Source: an uncultured Chthonomonas sp.
GTDB taxonomy: Bacteria > Armatimonadota > Chthonomonadetes > Chthonomonadales > CAJBBX01
NCBI GenBank assembly: GCA_903885605.1
Contig: CAISJD010000115.1
Span: forward strand, 1-36,389
Direction: 5' to 3'
DNA: 36,389 nucleotides
The stretch's first letter is position 1; each line of letters starts with the position of its first letter. Below are positions 15,788 to 23,390 of the stretch, in pieces. Under the pieces are notes generated by a model. That model was given only the letters and a program-made list of their open reading frames with translations, was not told the DNA's origin and ran no database searches. Position numbers and translations under genes: made by a program.

Positions 15788-17020
15788 CTAGACGACTTGC
15801 CGCCAATTCGATGGCAGCACGATGTAGCCTTGTCCGCGCACTGGGGTTTTTCCAGTTCCGAGTAGGTCAGCGGCGTGGATAGTCAGGTTAGCGGCCCGCT
15901 CGACGGTTTCAATGGCACCGGCGGGCCCACTAAGTTTCAACTCCACCGTATATGAACCCGGCACGAGCGGAAGCGAACCAACTTCGCACGCGATCGTCTG
16001 GGCAGGCCCTCCGGTGAGCCGGAGCGAGGAGTGCATCGAGTTTTGGAACACGACTACGCGGGCGCCATCCGCGTCGAGGACAAGCACAGCACAATGCAAC
16101 TCACCGAGACCATGTGTATCACCAAGCCGGACTACGACCACCAGCCCATCACCACACTGGATCGCATCCGATTGAGCGCCGCAGGAAATGAGCTCGACTT
16201 TCGTAATATACCGTCCACGAGTCTCGTGGGAGCGTGGCGGCGTTGAGGCCAGGTAGCGCGCCAAGGCGCAACTCGGCAGCTCGGGCTCTGCACAGCGCCC
16301 CTGCACCACTACCACTGCAAGCGAGCAAAGCGATGCTATCGCCGCCATGCTATGGCTTACAAAAAGCACCGTCCGTCCGCCCTTGGCCACGTCGCCCATT
16401 TTGCCGAGGCACTTCTTCTGGAAGGCGGCGTCGCCCACGGCGAGGACTTCGTCGACGATGAGGATCTCCGGGTCCAGGTGGGCCGCCACGGCGAAAGCCA
16501 GGCGGACGTACATGCCGCTGGAGTAGCGCTTAACCGGCGTGTCGATGAACTGCTCGACCTCGGAGAAGGCGACGATCTCGTCGAACTTCCGGTCGATCTC
16601 CCGCTTCGTCATGCCCAGGATGGCGCCGTTGAGGTAGGTGTTCTCGCGGCCCGTGAGCTCCGGGTGGAAGCCGGTGCCCACCTCCAGCAGGCTGGCCACG
16701 CGGCCGGCCAGGCGGATGCGGCCGGTAGTGGGGGCCGTGACGCGGGAGAGGACCTTGAGCAGGGTGCTCTTGCCGGCGCCGTTGCGGCCGATGATGCCGA
16801 GCACCTCGCCCTGCTCTACCTCGAAGCTCACGTCCTTAAGGGCCCAGAACTCCTCGCCCATGCGCTCCGCCAGGTGCTCCTGGCCTATCTTGAGCCTGGG
16901 GTCGGGCTTGCGGCGCACCCGGGCCCACCAGCGGTTCAGGTCATCCTTCAGGGTCCCGCCGCCTATCAGGCCCAGGCGGTACTTCTTGCTGACGCCTTCT
17001 ACCGAGATCATGGTGGACAT
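15788..17020 (-). CDS. wzt: Polysaccharide ABC transporter ATP-binding protein with C-terminal glycan-recognition domain
   Basis: This is the ATPase subunit of an ABC-2 exporter that moves lipid-linked polysaccharide across the inner membrane, 410 residues. The ABC domain has Walker A GRNGAGKST (from residue 78), TGRENTYLNG, the signature YSSGMYVRLAFAVA, Walker B ILIVDEVLAVGD and the H-loop FVSHSM (H223). Residues about 265-410 resemble the Wzt C-terminal beta-sandwich (Wzt_C), which in known systems binds the non-reducing end of the glycan. The domain closes with GYIVLPSNW. The start is the ATG at 17020, just after the permease stop. The longer open frame is a shadow of the permease. The sequence is markedly GC-rich before about 16350 and less so after, close to the boundary of the two domains. 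Confidence 0.95.
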   Translation of the reverse strand: MSTMISVEGVSKKYRLGLIGGGTLKDDLNRWWARVRRKPDPRLKIGQEHLAERMGEEFWALKDVSFEVEQGEVLGIIGRNGAGKSTLLKVLSRVTAPTTGRIRLAGRVASLLEVGTGFHPELTGRENTYLNGAILGMTKREIDRKFDEIVAFSEVEQFIDTPVKRYSSGMYVRLAFAVAAHLDPEILIVDEVLAVGDAAFQKKCLGKMGDVAKGGRTVLFVSHSMAAIASLCSLAVVVVQGRCAEPELPSCALARYLASTPPRSHETRGRYITKVELISCGAQSDAIQCGDGLVVVVRLGDTHGLGELHCAVLVLDADGARVVVFQNSMHSSLRLTGGPAQTIACEVGSLPLVPGSYTVELKLSGPAGAIETVERAANLTIHAADLLGTGKTPVRGQGYIVLPSNWRQVV

Positions 17021-17022
17021 GG

Positions 17023-17898
17023 CTAGACGGTATCCATGAAGGTCCGCTCGACGCGGTTGAAGAGAAGGAGGCCGATGGCCAGGACGCCGAGGACTGACAG
17101 GGCGCTCATCGCCAGGTCCAGAGGCCGCACCTGCCCGCCGCCCAGGAAGCCGGCGCGGAAGGTCTCGATGATAGGCGTGGCGGGGTTCCAGCGGATGAGC
17201 GCCTGGTACTTCGCCGGCACCGAGGAGAGCGGGTAGACGACCGGCGTGCCGTACATGAGCAACTGCACGCCGAAGCCCACGAGGTGCCGCAGGTCGCGGT
17301 AGCGCGTGGTGAGCGCCGAGACGATGATGCCCAGCCCGAGCCCCAGGCCCGCCACCATGACGATCAGTAACGGAGCGGCCAGCAGCCAGCGGTTGGGCCG
17401 CACAGGCGCTCCGGACAAGTAGAAGTAGGCCAGGAACCCCAGGAAGATGAGCATCTGGATGCCGAAGGTGATGAGGTTCGAGATGACCACCGAGAGCGGC
17501 ATGACCAGGCGGGGGAAGTAGACCTTGCCGAAGATGCCTGCGTTGGCCACGAAGGTCTCGCTGGTCTTGGTGACGCAGCCGGCGAAGTAGGCCCACAGCA
17601 CATTGCCGGCCATGTAGAAGAGGAACTTGGGCAGGCCGTCGGTGGGCAGGTTGGCGATGTTGCCGAAGACGATGGTGAAGACCACCGTCGTCATCAGCGG
17701 CTGGATGATGTGCCAGGCCGGGCCGAGGATGGTCTGCTTGTAGACCGAGACGAAATCGCGCCGCACGAAGAGGAACACCAGGTCGCGGTAGCGCCAGAGG
17801 TCGCCCAGGTGCAGGTCAAACAGGCCGCGCTGCGGGGTGATCTCGGCGATCCAGTGGGGTTCGGGCACAGATGCATTTGTGAAGGCGCTAATGGACAT
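17023..17898 (-). CDS. wzm: Polysaccharide ABC-2 transporter permease
   Basis: This 291-residue integral membrane protein is the partner of the adjacent ATPase. It begins with a soluble N-terminal segment containing LWRYRDLVFLFVRRDFVSVYKQTILGPAW, split between positions about 34 and 62. That is the amphipathic coupling region typical of Wzm/TagG. About six hydrophobic segments follow, including IIQPLMTTVVFTIVF, FLFYMAGNVLWAYF and LLIVMVAGLGLGLGII. The late element YGTPVVYPLSSVP is also a family hallmark. The start is the ATG at 17898, five bases after GGGAG. It is the first gene of the long minus-strand operon, so its upstream region should hold the main promoter. Confidence 0.95.
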   Translation of the reverse strand: MSISAFTNASVPEPHWIAEITPQRGLFDLHLGDLWRYRDLVFLFVRRDFVSVYKQTILGPAWHIIQPLMTTVVFTIVFGNIANLPTDGLPKFLFYMAGNVLWAYFAGCVTKTSETFVANAGIFGKVYFPRLVMPLSVVISNLITFGIQMLIFLGFLAYFYLSGAPVRPNRWLLAAPLLIVMVAGLGLGLGIIVSALTTRYRDLRHLVGFGVQLLMYGTPVVYPLSSVPAKYQALIRWNPATPIIETFRAGFLGGGQVRPLDLAMSALSVLGVLAIGLLLFNRVERTFMDTV

Positions 17899-17976
17899 AG
17901 GCTCCCTGACAGCCGGTGGTAAGCTGAATCATCATTGGTCTGGCAACATCATCTGAACGGGTCGGAGGTGACAAGC
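17899..17976. promoter_or_regulatory. Divergent regulatory gap between wzm and deacetylase
   Basis: This 78-base gap should contain the start sites for both the minus-strand glycan operon and the plus-strand deacetylase. The ribosome sites are clear: GGGAG for wzm and GGAGGTG for the deacetylase. On the minus strand a TTGCCA could serve as a -35 element, but no convincing -10 lies at the right distance. I see no operator-like palindrome. Confidence 0.35.
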
Positions 17977-18936
17977 ATGGCAATGGACTCAGGTCGCGAC
18001 GAACAGCGAACGGCCTGGCCCCACAACCTTCCCTTCGCCTTCACGGTAGTGGACGACACGGACTTCTCGACGCTGACGAATGCCCGGCCCGTCTACGACC
18101 TGCTTCTTGAGTGCGGTATGCGCACCACCAAGACCGTGTGGCCGCTGGCGCCCACCGAGGCGGTCAGGACGGGCGGCGCCACGCTGGCGGACCCGGAGTA
18201 CCTGGGATGGGTACTGGAACTACAGGCTTCCGGCGTCGAGATCGCCTACCACGGGGCGACAGACCACACGTCGGATCGGGCCCGGTCCCGCATGGCGCTT
18301 GAGCGCTACGGCGAACTGCTCGGCGAGGGCCCGAGGCTGTATGCCGCACATACGGGGCAGCAAGAGGCGCTCTACTGGCACTCGGATCGGCTGGCCGGCC
18401 TGCCTCGCGTGCTCTACCAGGCTATTCAGCGCCGGCGCGGCAAGTGCAGTGCATCGAGCGGACACATCCAGGGCAACGCTCTCTTCTGGGGCGACATGTG
18501 CCGCGACCAGATTGAGTACATGCGCAACTTCACCTTCGTGACGCCCAACACGCTCTCGTGCGACCGGTTGATGCCATACCACGATGCGTCACGTCCGTGG
18601 GTCCGCTACTGGTTCAGCGCCAGCCAGGGACAGAGCCGCAGGCCATTCTGCTCCCTGATCTCTGAGGCCAACCAGGATGCCCTTGCGGCGTCAGGCGGGC
18701 TCTGCCTGATCTACACCCATTTTGGGGCCGGTTTCGCACCAGAGGGCAGGCTCGATCCCACGTTCGTGCGGCTCATCCGGCGTCTGGCGGGCCTGGGCGG
18801 CTGGATCGCACCGGCGTCAACGATCCTGGACCATCTCCGGAGCCTGCCCGGCCATCGCGACGCGCCGAAGCCATCAGAGATACGCAGGCTGGAGTGGCGC
18901 TGGCTACTGGGCAAGGTAAGGCACGGGGCGCACTAG
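17977..18936 (+). CDS. NodB-like polysaccharide deacetylase / GH-deacetylase superfamily protein
   Basis: This 319-residue protein has the (beta/alpha) deacetylase landmarks. LPFAFTVVDDTDFSTL places an Asp pair where metal and base aspartates sit. GVEIAYHGATDHTSDRAR supplies two histidines (spaced H-x4-H, where canonical NodB has H-S-x-x-H). Near the end LIYTHFGAGF and LGGWIAPASTILDHL resemble the closing strands. There is no signal peptide or membrane segment, so it would act in the cytoplasm unless exported otherwise. The start is the ATG at 17977, seven bases after GGAGGTG. It is divergent from wzm. It probably removes an acyl group from a glycan or precursor; the substrate is unknown. Confidence 0.75.
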   Translation: MAMDSGRDEQRTAWPHNLPFAFTVVDDTDFSTLTNARPVYDLLLECGMRTTKTVWPLAPTEAVRTGGATLADPEYLGWVLELQASGVEIAYHGATDHTSDRARSRMALERYGELLGEGPRLYAAHTGQQEALYWHSDRLAGLPRVLYQAIQRRRGKCSASSGHIQGNALFWGDMCRDQIEYMRNFTFVTPNTLSCDRLMPYHDASRPWVRYWFSASQGQSRRPFCSLISEANQDALAASGGLCLIYTHFGAGFAPEGRLDPTFVRLIRRLAGLGGWIAPASTILDHLRSLPGHRDAPKPSEIRRLEWRWLLGKVRHGAH

Positions 18937-19136
18937 GCAGGCATCTAGCGCCTACGCCCCAAGCAGTGCGTAGCACTCTCGGTTACATCCGGCAACCGCT
19001 GCTGCCGGGTGCGACCGCGAGTACGTCAGCGTCATCATCACATTCCGGACCGGCACACCGCAGCATGAACAGCGCAAGTACCTGCTGTCGGCGAAGCGCT
19101 ACGTACGACCCGCCGGACCGTATCTAGGGCACAATT
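18937..19136. other. Convergent intergenic region, 200 bases
   Basis: The deacetylase and the beta-helix gene end toward each other here. A few short inverted repeats are visible, for example AGTGC-GTA-GCACT near 18965, but none is followed by a T run, so I do not call a terminator. One plus-strand frame (about 19016-19130) reads like protein, with YVSVIITFRTG and RKYLLSAKRYV. It has no start codon or ribosome site and may be a gene remnant. Confidence 0.35.
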
Positions 19137-20561
19137 CTACCTCGAATCGTCGGACCGGGCGCTATTCCGCGGCGACAGCAGGACGTACGCAACGAACTCA
19201 CGGGGCGCCGGCACCTGGACCGGGGCGCCGCTGTAGACGCCTGTGCAGATCGGCCGACCGTACATAGCCTCCGGGTCCATGAGGCAGAACCGGTCGCCAG
19301 GCTTGAGCACGGCTCCGAGGTTTACGGAGACGTATGGATGGCGCCGCCAGTTGAAGATGGCGATGTTGGCCCGACCGAGCTCGTAGCGGTTCGGGATGAT
19401 CTTCACCAGCGGGCGGGAGGGCAAAGCGGAGCGATCGAAAACCCGATTGCCCTCCTGGCGGACGGCCCCGCAGCCGTCGGCTCGAATCCGGCCATCCACC
19501 ACGGTGTTCCGAAACATCCCCACATCGAGGTAGTTCTGGGCGGTGATCCGACCACGGTAGACGAGGTTGTCCGCGACAGAGCCCCGGCGGTTGCCGGCAC
19601 CGGTGTAGCCGAGTTGGATCGATACGTTGTAGCAGAGGTTGCCGATCACGGAGTTGCCGTGGGCGCCGTCACGCTCACCACCCACCAGCAGGCGCTCCTT
19701 GCGCTGCGCCGGTGCATAGAGGATGTTGCGCGAGACGGTGTACCCGTTCACCCATGCCCGGCGCGAACCGTAGGCGTGCACCGGCGCTTGACCAAATCCC
19801 TGCCCTGTGGTGATGATGCAGTCGCTGATCACCTTGCGGCTGACTCGGTTCTGGGTGTAGATGCCGTGGCCGTCGCCGCGGTCGCTGGCCATCCAGCCAT
19901 TGTCGTAGATCACACAGCCGTACATCTCGCAGTCGAGAGCGCCCACCCAGCAACTGATGGCCTGATAGGTATGGTGGATGACGAGGTTGATCATCCTGCA
20001 TCCAGGTGCATCCTGCAGTTCGACGCCGCCCCCTGGCCCTACCAGCGCGTCGCGATTCGCCGCCGGCTCGTACGTGTGGTCGCGCATATCGGACGCCACG
20101 AGTTCCAGGCCCCAGAGCCAGACATAGCTCGCGGGGGCATCGCAGCCAAGCGACAGGGCACCATCGAGCGTCACACGCTCTCCCGGACACGCGCGCACCG
20201 TGATCGGAGCATCTGGCGCACCGTTCAGGTGGACCGTCCATCCTCTGGCGCCATTGCGCCTGTCGGGGTGGCGGTAAGTTCCACCGCGCAGCCAGACGGT
20301 GTCGCCGGGCCGGACGTCGTGTTTGCCTGCGAGGGCCGACTGGATGTCCCAGGGCCGCGCCCGCGTGCCCGGGGCACCGGCACGGCCGTGCGGGCTAACA
20401 TAGAAGCTACGGCCCGGCCGATGAGCAGAGGGCGGGGGGGCGGATTGGCCGGCGCGAGCCACGCTCGCAGGCCTGCCGCAACCCACGGCCACGCAAGCCC
20501 ATGCGAGGCCGACAAGCAGACCCGACGAACTCCTGCGATGACCCGCGGTTAGTGAGAGCAT
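19137..20561 (-). CDS. Parallel beta-helix lipoprotein
   Basis: This 474-residue exported protein has an N-terminal signal segment ending in WACVAVGC, a plausible lipoprotein cleavage site, followed by a Pro/Ala linker. The mature part starts with FYVSPHGRAGAPGTRARPW, the common opening of right-handed parallel beta-helix (pectate-lyase-like) proteins. It continues with GDTVWLRGGTY and PITVRACPGERVTLDG, then repeated short strands such as CRMINLVIHHTYQAI, CEMYGCVIYDNGW, GDGHGIYTQNR, NGYTVSRNILY and NSVIGNLCYN. Such proteins bind or cleave acidic polysaccharides, but I see no definite catalytic residues. The start is the ATG at 20561, four bases after GGAGG. An adjacent GTG at 20564 is too close to that site. 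It is divergent from the YjbH gene. Confidence 0.8.
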   Translation of the reverse strand: MLSLTAGHRRSSSGLLVGLAWACVAVGCGRPASVARAGQSAPPPSAHRPGRSFYVSPHGRAGAPGTRARPWDIQSALAGKHDVRPGDTVWLRGGTYRHPDRRNGARGWTVHLNGAPDAPITVRACPGERVTLDGALSLGCDAPASYVWLWGLELVASDMRDHTYEPAANRDALVGPGGGVELQDAPGCRMINLVIHHTYQAISCWVGALDCEMYGCVIYDNGWMASDRGDGHGIYTQNRVSRKVISDCIITTGQGFGQAPVHAYGSRRAWVNGYTVSRNILYAPAQRKERLLVGGERDGAHGNSVIGNLCYNVSIQLGYTGAGNRRGSVADNLVYRGRITAQNYLDVGMFRNTVVDGRIRADGCGAVRQEGNRVFDRSALPSRPLVKIIPNRYELGRANIAIFNWRRHPYVSVNLGAVLKPGDRFCLMDPEAMYGRPICTGVYSGAPVQVPAPREFVAYVLLSPRNSARSDDSR

Positions 20562-20703
20562 CACGCCTCCATGCCTTCATTACACCACGAACGGCGCGGC
20601 GCGGCCACTGCACCGGGCCAACAGGGGTAGACTCGCAGGTACGCTGTCGGGCTGACCCGGATCGGGCGGCGCGACGCCATCCTGACCGTGAGCCGAGAGG
20701 GGA
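20562..20703. promoter_or_regulatory. Divergent gap between beta-helix lipoprotein and YjbH genes
   Basis: This 142-base gap must carry both promoters. On the minus strand TGTAAT (20579-20584) resembles a -10 box, but the paired -35 region is weak and the leader would be very short. On the plus strand AGAGGGGA lies directly before the YjbH ATG. No clear operator or riboswitch is visible. Confidence 0.3.
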
Positions 20704-22587
20704 ATGACCTGTATGGGCCCAGATCTCTGCGCAACTCCGCCGGCGCCTTGGGCCGGCTCGATCCGACGGCTTCTCGCGGGCGCCGGCCTGGCGACTGCCC
20801 TGGCCCTGACCTCGGGCGCCACGCCGACCAGCGCCCAGGAAGCGCCGTGCTGGTCGCCCACCCCGTCGATCACCGGGCTCTCCGGCCTGATCCGAATGCC
20901 GACCGCCGATATCATGCGGTCGGACCGGTGGCGCTTCAGCTATACCTCACCGCAGACCAAGTGGGATCCAAACGTGGGGGCCACCGCCGGTCCGGCCCTG
21001 GGCATGAGCTTCCTGCCGCGAACGGAGATGGCCTTCGCCATGGGATCGCGGAACCAGGGGTTCTTCGACCTGACGTTCCACGGGAAGCTTCAACTGGCGC
21101 CGCCGCGGCTCGGGCGACCGGGCCTTGCCGTGGGAATGGTGGACGCCGGCCGATCGGACCAGACCTCGGGTGGCACCAAGTTCGCCGTGGCCACGCTACC
21201 GCTGCTGAGTGGCCGCGCGTCGCTGTCGGCGGGAGTGGCCGGCGGCGAGACGCAGGGCCTCTTCGGCGGCGTGAGCTGGCGGCCGATCCAGGCGTTGGAG
21301 CTACAGGCGGAGTATGACACCGAGCGGCTGAACAGCTCACTGGTGCTGCATGCCGGCGATATGGCGTTCGCTCGGGTGGCCGACCTTAACAGCGGCAAGG
21401 TCGTGGGCATCGGCGTGGAGCTACCGTTCGAGTACCCGACCAAGCTGCGGGCGCCGGCCGAGGCCACCGGCCGGGGCACCGGGACGGAAGCCGCAACCGA
21501 GGCGCTCGTGGGCCTCGGGTTCGAGGACGTGCGGGTCTGGACCGCGGAGGGCGGCGCCGTCCTCGCGGCCTCCTACGAGAACCGGACGTACACGCTGAGC
21601 GAGCAGGACGGCATTCGCGCGGGGATGGCGGCGCTGGCCGGTTGTGCGCCGCGCGGCGCGAGCCGGCTGACCGTGGAGCTGACCCGTCGTGGCGTCGCCA
21701 CGGTGCGCGCCACGGCCCCTGTGGACGGCGCAGAGGGTCCGCTGAGCATTGAGGCGCCGCAGCCCGGCGCCGGGTCGGAGGTTCGGCCCGCCAACCCGAG
21801 CTGGGGGCATGCCGACGTCCAGATCGGGCTCGGGCTCAAGACGCAAGTCGGCTCCAACTACGGCGCGCTGCGCGGCGGAGCCCTTGCGCTGCCCGAGGTC
21901 GTCCTGCCGGTGGCGCGGGGCCTGGTGCTGAACGCGCGCTACAGCTACCCGGCCGTGGGCGGCGAGGTCTCGGGGATGCCCCGGCGGCTGACCAACGACC
22001 GCGCCATCGCTGCATATGCCTTCAGGCCAGGCGGCGGCTGGCTCGCGCAAGTCTCCGGTGGCCGGTACCCCTCGAACTGCGACGGCGCAGTCCTGGAGCT
22101 GGCGCGGCCGGTATCTGACCGCGGCCTCATGCACCTTGTCGGTGGACGGGCCGAGAACGACCGGCTCCAGACCCGGGCCTACCTGCTGGGCGAGTACTGG
22201 CACTGGTTCCCGAAGGAGGCGATCCAGGTAAGGTTGCTGGGCGGGCGGTTCATCACCAACGACCGCGGCGTCGGGTTCGACGTGATGCGCTGGTGGGGTG
22301 ATGTGCGGGTCGGCTTCGGCGTTCGCGATACGTCGCGCACCCGCACGGCGCAGATATCGGCGAGCCTGCCGTTGGGCCCGCGGGCGCAGACCCGCCGGCC
22401 CGGCACGGCCAGGCTCCGCATTGCCGACAGGCTGGACCACACGGTCCGCACGGTGATCAAAGGCGACCACAACTCGCTCTACCTGCTCGAGGAGACCGCC
22501 GGCGAGCTGCAGATCGGGCAGGACCTGGTCACGTCCTTCTTCGATCGCGGACGGCTGCTGCCGGGGTCGGGGCTGTGGGGGCGGTAG
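20704..22587 (+). CDS. yjbH: YjbH-domain outer-membrane exopolysaccharide protein
   Basis: This is a 627-residue secreted protein. A signal peptide spans roughly residues 16-45 (hydrophobic AGAGLATALALTSG, cleavage near PTSA-QEA). The mature part starts with the YjbH hallmark SITGLSGLIRMPTADIMRSD and WRFSYT. Repeated amphipathic strands follow, and near the C terminus EYWHWFPKEAIQVRLLGGRF and FDVMRWWGDVRVGFG are also typical. YjbH proteins are predicted outer-membrane beta-barrels tied to exopolysaccharide production in E. coli (yjbEFGH). Here yjbE, F and G are absent. The protein implies an outer membrane. The start is the ATG at 20704 after AGAGGGGA. A second ATG at 20713 is possible. A clear terminator follows at 22673. 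Confidence 0.88.
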   Translation: MTCMGPDLCATPPAPWAGSIRRLLAGAGLATALALTSGATPTSAQEAPCWSPTPSITGLSGLIRMPTADIMRSDRWRFSYTSPQTKWDPNVGATAGPALGMSFLPRTEMAFAMGSRNQGFFDLTFHGKLQLAPPRLGRPGLAVGMVDAGRSDQTSGGTKFAVATLPLLSGRASLSAGVAGGETQGLFGGVSWRPIQALELQAEYDTERLNSSLVLHAGDMAFARVADLNSGKVVGIGVELPFEYPTKLRAPAEATGRGTGTEAATEALVGLGFEDVRVWTAEGGAVLAASYENRTYTLSEQDGIRAGMAALAGCAPRGASRLTVELTRRGVATVRATAPVDGAEGPLSIEAPQPGAGSEVRPANPSWGHADVQIGLGLKTQVGSNYGALRGGALALPEVVLPVARGLVLNARYSYPAVGGEVSGMPRRLTNDRAIAAYAFRPGGGWLAQVSGGRYPSNCDGAVLELARPVSDRGLMHLVGGRAENDRLQTRAYLLGEYWHWFPKEAIQVRLLGGRFITNDRGVGFDVMRWWGDVRVGFGVRDTSRTRTAQISASLPLGPRAQTRRPGTARLRIADRLDHTVRTVIKGDHNSLYLLEETAGELQIGQDLVTSFFDRGRLLPGSGLWGR

Positions 22588-22603
22588 GAGGAGTTAGAAG
22601 GGG

Positions 22604-22631
22604 AAAGCCCAAAGTCTAAAGTCGAAAGTTG
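22604..22631 (+). repeat. Four degenerate heptanucleotide repeats (AAAGnnn)
   Basis: Directly downstream of yjbH are four consecutive seven-base units: AAAGCCC, AAAGTCT, AAAGTCG and AAAGTTG. Their A-rich character contrasts with the surrounding GC-rich DNA. The same unit, AAAGTCT, recurs in a longer array at 26627-26682, also immediately 3' of a gene and on that gene's sense strand. Confidence 0.7.
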
Positions 22632-22672
22632 AGCGGCTCAAGGTAAGAGGCTGCAGGGGCGAAGCGATGGGC

Positions 22673-22711
22673 GGGGCGGCTCAACCCTCACGGGTTGGGC
22701 CGCCCCCTTTT
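22673..22711 (+). terminator. Intrinsic terminator after yjbH
   Basis: A 15-base-pair stem pairs 22673-22687 with 22692-22706, broken only by one G-T wobble, around a TCAC loop. It is followed by TTTT at 22708-22711 on the plus strand. The T run on one side only suggests it ends yjbH transcription, about 85 bases after the stop. It also separates yjbH from the convergent acetyltransferase gene, whose stop is at 22725. Confidence 0.85.
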
Positions 22712-22724
22712 GTCTGGATCCTGG

Positions 22725-23390
22725 CTACCCCGCGGCCCGCATCGCCCTCGCCGGTACGCCGTAGGCGACGATGCCTGAGGGCAGGTCGCGCACTACGACC
22801 GCGCCTGCGCCGATGGTGGTGTCGGAGCCTATGGTGAGGTTGTTGGCGACGGCGGCGGCGATGCCCACGAAGGTCCTGGGGCCCACGGTGACCGTGCCGG
22901 CCAGGTGGACGCCGGGGCAGAGGTGGACGCCGTCGCCGACGCGGCAGTCGTGGTCGACCGTGGCGGCGGTGTTGACGATGGCGTGGGACCCGACCCAAGA
23001 GCGCGCGCCCACCACGGCGCCTGCCATGACCACCGTACCCGGGCCCAGCGACGCGCTGGCGGCGACAGTGGCGCGGGCGTGGACGATCGTGACCAGTTCG
23101 AAACCCTCTTCGGCGAGCGCCTCGGCAAGGCGAAACCGAACCCGGCAGTCGCCGATGGCGACGAACGCATGGCGGATGCCTGACGCCCGCAGCGCCGGGA
23201 GCTGCTCGCGGCCGCCGAAGAACGGCTCGAGAAACGGCGGGTCACCGGGCCGGGGTGCACCGGCGTCATCCAGGAAGCCCACGAGCTCGAGCCCGGGACA
23301 CGTGGCCACGGCGTCGGCCACGGCGGCGGCATGCCCGGAGGCGCCGTAGAGGAGGATCCGAGTGGGCGGGGCGGAGGCGCTAGCATCCAT
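22725..23390 (-). CDS. NeuD/PglD-family sugar acetyltransferase
   Basis: This 221-residue protein has the two-part NeuD/PglD design. Residues about 10-100 form a Rossmann-like sugar-binding domain (RILLYGASGHAAAVADAV, LELVGFLDD, AFVAIGDCRVR). Residues about 100-221 form a left-handed beta-helix with VVMAGAVVGARSWVG, NTAATVDHDCRVGDGVHL and VYG-type closing VAYGVPARAMR. The histidine of VDHDC is the expected catalytic base. These enzymes N- or O-acetylate a nucleotide-sugar or sialic acid using acetyl-CoA. The start codon (23390) overlaps the end of the phosphoglycosyl transferase gene by 11 bases. That pairing resembles PglD-PglC in bacillosamine pathways. The NeuD alternative is favoured if it serves the nonulosonate genes upstream. 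Confidence 0.9.
   Translation of the reverse strand: MDASASAPPTRILLYGASGHAAAVADAVATCPGLELVGFLDDAGAPRPGDPPFLEPFFGGREQLPALRASGIRHAFVAIGDCRVRFRLAEALAEEGFELVTIVHARATVAASASLGPGTVVMAGAVVGARSWVGSHAIVNTAATVDHDCRVGDGVHLCPGVHLAGTVTVGPRTFVGIAAAVANNLTIGSDTTIGAGAVVVRDLPSGIVAYGVPARAMRAAG

Noticed and set aside
17021-17596. N-terminal extension of the wzt frame
   Set aside because: It overlaps the permease coding region in another frame. The ATG at 17020 gives a standard Wzt start.
18940-19010. Small hairpins as a terminator for the deacetylase gene
   Set aside because: The stems are five or six base pairs and no T run follows.
19016-19130. Protein-like stretch in the gap after the deacetylase
   Set aside because: It has no start codon, no ribosome site and no family I recognise. 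It could be a remnant, but the evidence is too thin to call a gene.
19338-20552. Long plus-strand open frame (404 codons) opposite the beta-helix gene
   Set aside because: It lies antisense to a gene with a signal peptide and family landmarks. Its translation is low-complexity (Val/His/Asp-rich) and stop-free only because of high GC content.
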